Assembly: GCA_018818835.1 (NCBI GenBank)
Contig: JAHIRD010000109.1
Coordinates: 58,230-122,229, forward strand
DNA: 64,000 bases
Direction of reading: 5' to 3'
From: Pseudomonadota bacterium
GTDB lineage: Bacteria > Desulfobacterota > Desulfobacteria > Desulfobacterales > Desulfolunaceae
Shown here: positions 60,656 to 64,000 of the stretch, in pieces
Layout of the letters: the number at the start of each line of letters is the position of its first letter
Position numbering within the stretch: the first letter of the stretch is position 1
Notes under the pieces: model-generated
Told to the model about the DNA's origin: nothing
The model's input: the letters and a program-made list of their open reading frames with translations, nothing else
Databases searched by the model: none
Translations under genes and position numbers: made by a program

Positions 60656-62119
60656 TTAGAAGGAAAGTACCAGTTCGTGGTACAATGCCGTAATGGTAAG
60701 GTCATCAGTGGTTTGTCCAGACTCTTTCCACCAGTCGCCGCCCATCAGGTAACCGGCTCTACCATTGTACACCAGGTTGTCCATGCATTTCCAGCTGAAA
60801 CCAAGGTCAACTTCCGTACCCACGTTGTCATCCACACCTGAAGCAGTTACATCGGTGGTGGCCATGGCCACAAGGCCGTTTATGCTGAATGTGTCTGTGA
60901 TCTCATAGCTTCCTGCAAGATACATCAGGTTCAAACCTGATGCATTCATGGCAGATGATGTATCCAGCATATTGCCGCCGATTCCATGATCATCAGAGGT
61001 CAGAATAAATACTTTTTCCCAGTCACTGCCCCGTGCCATGATTCCAGCGCTTTCAATGTCGTCATAACCTTGAAGAGCAGCAAGTCCTGCGGCATTATCT
61101 GCAATTGCACTGGCCTGAGCTGCTGCCGGAGTTGCGCCGCCGGCAAGAGCAGTATAGTAGGAGGTCAAAAATGCAGTCGCTGTTGCACCAGAAGCTCCAT
61201 AGGAGCCAGCTTGATTTAAAACGGAGGTCTTGTCACCACTCATGAAATAGTAACCGAGTTCGATATTGGCTTTGCCAATGGGATATCCGGCTTCAACCCA
61301 GTAGCACGTGGTATCGAAGTCACCCTTTGTTGAAAGACCGGCGAGGTTATAGAAAGCATAAAGGGGAGAGCTATCCCTCATCTCATATTCACCGGTGATC
61401 ATTCCAAACTCGGCGTTAAGGTTGATGGGACCAATTTTACCTGAGAAATAAGGGGCAATGTATAAGAAATTTGCATCAAGGTCCAAGGCGGGATTCAGGA
61501 AGCTGTTGTAGGGATAATATCCGAGCAGAAGTCCAGTCCTGTAGTCTTTTGTTGCATAAGTGCCGGATAGATAGAATTTGTCATTATCACGGTTGCTGAC
61601 GATGGGATTATCCTGTGCGCCTGCTTCAAGGGCTTTTTCAGCAACGAGACCAATGTATAATTTACCTGCTCCCATGGCAATGGGTGTGACCAGTTTGATT
61701 CGGTCAGCGCCTTCGGAACCATCATCATAAAAATCAGTACCCCATTTGCTGTATTCAACACGGCCAAAGGTAAGTAGACCAACGGGAGTAATGATGTCCA
61801 TCCACGCGCGGTCCATCTGGATATTGTCATCTTCATTGGCCCATGTGCCATCACCAACGTTATCTTGGGGATTGTTCAAAACTCTATCGAGGACATCAAA
61901 GCGTGTATGCAATGTAATCTTCTCGTTGACTTTGCTTTCCGTGAAAATCCTGAGTTGCATTTCTCTGTAGGTCATGGTCTCTTCATCAGTGTCTTCGACC
62001 ACATTCAAAATTCCGTCAAACGTCAATGTCCCCGTGACTTTATGCTCAATGGCAAACGAGGGTGCTGCGATCAGCAGAGCCATCACAAGAGTCGCACCGG
62101 TCACTATAATTTTTTTCAT
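60656..62119 (-). CDS. Outer-membrane porin
   Basis: 487 residues from the second ATG of an ATGATG pair, which is 6 nt from AAGGAG. Signal peptide MKKIIVTGATLVMALLIAAPSFA. The mature start HKVTGTLTFDGILNVVEDTDEETMTYREMQLRIFTESKVNEKITLHTRFDV and later WMDIITPVGLLTFGRVEYSKWGTDF fit porin-like proteins of deltaproteobacteria, and the chain ends in LVLSF. An alanine-rich segment (near 310-345, ALAGGATPAAAQASAIADNAAG) is probably a surface loop. The strong ribosome binding site, strong terminator and long leader suggest high expression. Confidence 0.85.
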   Translation of the reverse strand: MKKIIVTGATLVMALLIAAPSFAIEHKVTGTLTFDGILNVVEDTDEETMTYREMQLRIFTESKVNEKITLHTRFDVLDRVLNNPQDNVGDGTWANEDDNIQMDRAWMDIITPVGLLTFGRVEYSKWGTDFYDDGSEGADRIKLVTPIAMGAGKLYIGLVAEKALEAGAQDNPIVSNRDNDKFYLSGTYATKDYRTGLLLGYYPYNSFLNPALDLDANFLYIAPYFSGKIGPINLNAEFGMITGEYEMRDSSPLYAFYNLAGLSTKGDFDTTCYWVEAGYPIGKANIELGYYFMSGDKTSVLNQAGSYGASGATATAFLTSYYTALAGGATPAAAQASAIADNAAGLAALQGYDDIESAGIMARGSDWEKVFILTSDDHGIGGNMLDTSSAMNASGLNLMYLAGSYEITDTFSINGLVAMATTDVTASGVDDNVGTEVDLGFSWKCMDNLVYNGRAGYLMGGDWWKESGQTTDDLTITALYHELVLSF

Positions 62120-62122
62120 CAT

Positions 62123-62855
62123 CTTCTCCTTCGCAGTTATGTTTGATCATAAACTATTCAGACATGCTTAGTTTATACCTGGAAATTCCATGTTCGGGGA
62201 AGCAAATCCCTTTAAATGCCGAAGGCCCTCCTTTTGTTTAAGTTAATAAACAGCCGCTATGCCATGAGACGAAGCAGGCTGAAACGTATATGCTTATAAT
62301 CCGATCTGTATTCTGTTGTGTGACGTGAGGCCGCGTATGGAAATTGCGTTAAGCCGTGCGAACCTTGTTTCTTTTCCAATAATTAACTAATCTCCAATCC
62401 GTATTATGTCAAGGGTTTTGTTTGAATGAATTAGGCTTTTAATCCTCTTGAAAACCCTGTCACGCCATTAATTTAAAATAAATATTTACTTGTCAGCAAA
62501 AAATTGGACAGGAAATCATACTGCATTTTTATTGTATTGATAGGTTGATATCCCTTTGAATAAAGGTGTAATGCATCATTTGTCGAAAATGCAAACCACT
62601 TAAGGATTAAATTTTTTGATATCATTGAGTTTATGGATTTGATAAAAGCCCCAGCCACCGTTACGATGCACAGTGTCTTTTATTACAGGAAAAATATTTA
62701 GTTCTTTCCTCTATATACTTAACACGCATAAAAATCAAGTAATTTGGGCCTAAAATACACTGAATCGCAAAAAAACATGTTTTTTCGTATAATAGACACC
62801 ATTTCATCGTAAACACCGTTCATGCCCCATGGGTGCGGGAGTTTCATTTAACCGT
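62123..62855. other. Intergenic region between porin and dehydrogenase genes
   Basis: AT-rich, with no convincing gene. A minus-strand TTGACA (62407-62412) with TAGTTA (62383-62388) 18 bp away is a possible porin promoter giving a leader of about 260 nt. A 61-codon minus frame at 62473-62658 has no recognisable features and is not called. Confidence 0.35.
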
Positions 62856-63704
62856 TCAGGAATCTTTACCCTTGTTCAGGACATCGAGGCTGAACTTTCG
62901 AATGAGGATGCGATCACGGAAACGGGTGGGAAGATAATTCCTGATAAAAGGAAGAATCGTGCTTTGGTTGCCCAGGCGAATAATGGGCTTTGGATTGTTT
63001 TTAAGAAGCTCGGACGCGACCTTACGTGCAAAGAGCTCAACAGGGGTGGCCTTGTCCTGGGAGGCCAGGGCGCGGGCCTCAATGGCATGGGCAATGGGGG
63101 CAAAGATGGAGTTGGGCTCCATGGCCGGGATGCCCTGGTGCGCAGTTTTGCCCAGATCGGAGACGATCCCCCCGGGTTGGATCGTGATGACCCGGATCCC
63201 AAAGGGCGAAAGTTCTGCCCTAAGCACATCCGACAGGGCATGCACCGCCGATTTACTGGCGCAATAGGCCCCGGCAAAGGGGCTGGGAAGGATCCCCGAA
63301 ACACTGCCCATGGTGACAATGCTCCCTGATTTTTGACGGACCATCATGGGGACAAAGGCCTGGGTCATGGCAATGATACTCACCACATTGGTTTCGAACT
63401 GGAGCCTCAGACGGTCAAGGGGGATTTCCGAAAGGGGGCCCATGGCTATGAATCCTGCATTGTTGATCAGGATGTCCAGGCTGCCGTTTTTATCGATTTC
63501 GGATACCGCCGCCCGGATATCTTCAGGATCATTCACGTCCAGTTTCAGGGTTGTCATGCCCATCTGGCCGAGGTCGGTAAGTGTTTCGGGCTTTCGCGCC
63601 GTGGCATAGACATGGTGACCTAAGCGATGAAATTCTATGGCAAGGGCTCGGCCGATGCCTGTGGAACATCCGGTGATTAGGATTGTTTTTTTTGTTGATT
63701 GCAT
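62856..63704 (-). CDS. Short-chain dehydrogenase/reductase (SDR)
   Basis: 282 residues. NAD(P)-binding TGCSTGIGRALA (about 11-22), the NNAG motif in DILINNAGFIAMGPL, and the catalytic Tyr-x3-Lys in AYCASKSAVHAL. A classical SDR with an extended C-terminal substrate region (FARKVASELLKNNPKPIIRLGNQSTILPFIRNYLP), as in retinol-dehydrogenase-like or oxidoreductase YbbO-like members. Substrate unknown. A tandem repeat array lies immediately upstream of its start. Confidence 0.92.
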   Translation of the reverse strand: MQSTKKTILITGCSTGIGRALAIEFHRLGHHVYATARKPETLTDLGQMGMTTLKLDVNDPEDIRAAVSEIDKNGSLDILINNAGFIAMGPLSEIPLDRLRLQFETNVVSIIAMTQAFVPMMVRQKSGSIVTMGSVSGILPSPFAGAYCASKSAVHALSDVLRAELSPFGIRVITIQPGGIVSDLGKTAHQGIPAMEPNSIFAPIAHAIEARALASQDKATPVELFARKVASELLKNNPKPIIRLGNQSTILPFIRNYLPTRFRDRILIRKFSLDVLNKGKDS

Positions 63705-63720
63705 TGTTTTCTCCTGAAAG

Positions 63721-64000
63721 TGCGTGGACGGTTACGGACGAACACGGACGGTCATGGACGAACACGGACGAACACCGACGGTCATGGACGAACACGGACG
63801 GTGATGGACGAACACAGACGGTCACGGACGAACACAGACAGACAGTCACGGACAATACGCCCCAAAGTCCCAGGCCCGTGTCAGTCCGTGCATGTCCGTG
63901 TCAGTCCATGAAATTCACAAGGCCAGTCAAAGCCGAACACCGACAGTCACGGACAATACGCCCCAAAGTCCCAGGCCCGTGTCAGTCCATGAAATTCACA
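63721..64000. repeat. Tandem 10/20-bp repeats and a longer direct repeat, continuing past the window
   Basis: From 63721 to about 63850 the sequence is built of GGACGAACAC and GGACGGTCAT-like decamers, making a 10/20-bp period. It passes into 'gacagtcacggacaatacgc...cccaggcccgtgtcagtcc' (63841-63887), repeated at 63942 with a 101-bp shift. The second copy lacks a 20-bp stretch present in the first. GTCCGTGTCAGTCC words recur at 42046-42062. Short frames across it are repeat artefacts. Confidence 0.85.

Noticed and set aside
62473..62658. 61-codon minus-strand frame between porin and dehydrogenase genes
   Set aside because: Low-complexity AT-rich sequence with no start signal and no family resemblance.
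63721..63911. Tandem array considered as a CRISPR array
   Set aside because: The units are 10-20 bp with no unique spacers of regular length, and no cas genes are in the window.

Overview
The window looks like chromosomal DNA of an anaerobic, Gram-negative sulfate reducer of the Desulfobacterales type; this is an inference and no rRNA or other taxonomic marker is present. Supporting signs are a SulP sulfate/anion permease, a TauE/SafE anion exporter, tungstate uptake (TupABC), an oxygen-independent class III ribonucleotide reductase (NrdD/NrdG), a hydrogenase-4-like membrane complex, a periplasmic c-type cytochrome, several outer-membrane porins, many two-component proteins, and dense families of short intergenic repeats.

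Layout. 1-8 kb: end of an MscS-like channel, a GNAT acetyltransferase, a secreted LIM/DA1-like metallopeptidase, a large exported Ig-repeat protein, then a stress pair (HtpX protease, J-domain protein). 8-15 kb: OprP-like porin, exported diheme protein, an excisionase-type/PBP regulator and tupABC. 15-24 kb: hybrid histidine kinase, MalY-type lyase, SulP permease with an unusual soluble insertion, and a beta-helix protein sharing its terminator.

24-42 kb is the most interesting region. An NtrC-family activator is followed by three 15-bp palindromic sites and a clear sigma-54 promoter. This promoter faces an operon of a Usp protein, a cytidylate-kinase-like/Usp-like membrane protein, a TauE exporter, an unknown protein, a lone receiver, a PEP-synthase-like protein without its catalytic histidine or PEP barrel, and a membrane histidine kinase. 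Directly downstream is a six-gene complex-I/hydrogenase-4-like cluster. Its large subunit lacks every nickel-ligating CxxC motif, so it is an energy-converting hydrogenase-related (Ehr) complex and not a hydrogenase.

42-52 kb: parA/parB, an IspH-UbiA fusion, a phosphopantetheinyl transferase, another hybrid kinase, nrdG and nrdD with a paired NrdR-type operator. 52-60 kb: an envelope export cluster (small membrane protein, LolA-like protein, two FtsX-type permeases, LolD-like ATPase, outer-membrane barrel), interrupted by a repeat element. 60-64 kb: ATPase gene remnants, a porin, a short-chain dehydrogenase and a tandem repeat array at the window edge.

Intergenic repeats fall into families: 9-bp ATGGGACTT tandems (three sites), TCGTAAAAAGT-ended elements (two sites), CCAGGC/GCCTGG hairpin modules (four copies at three loci), and GTCCGTGTCAGTCC-type arrays (two sites).
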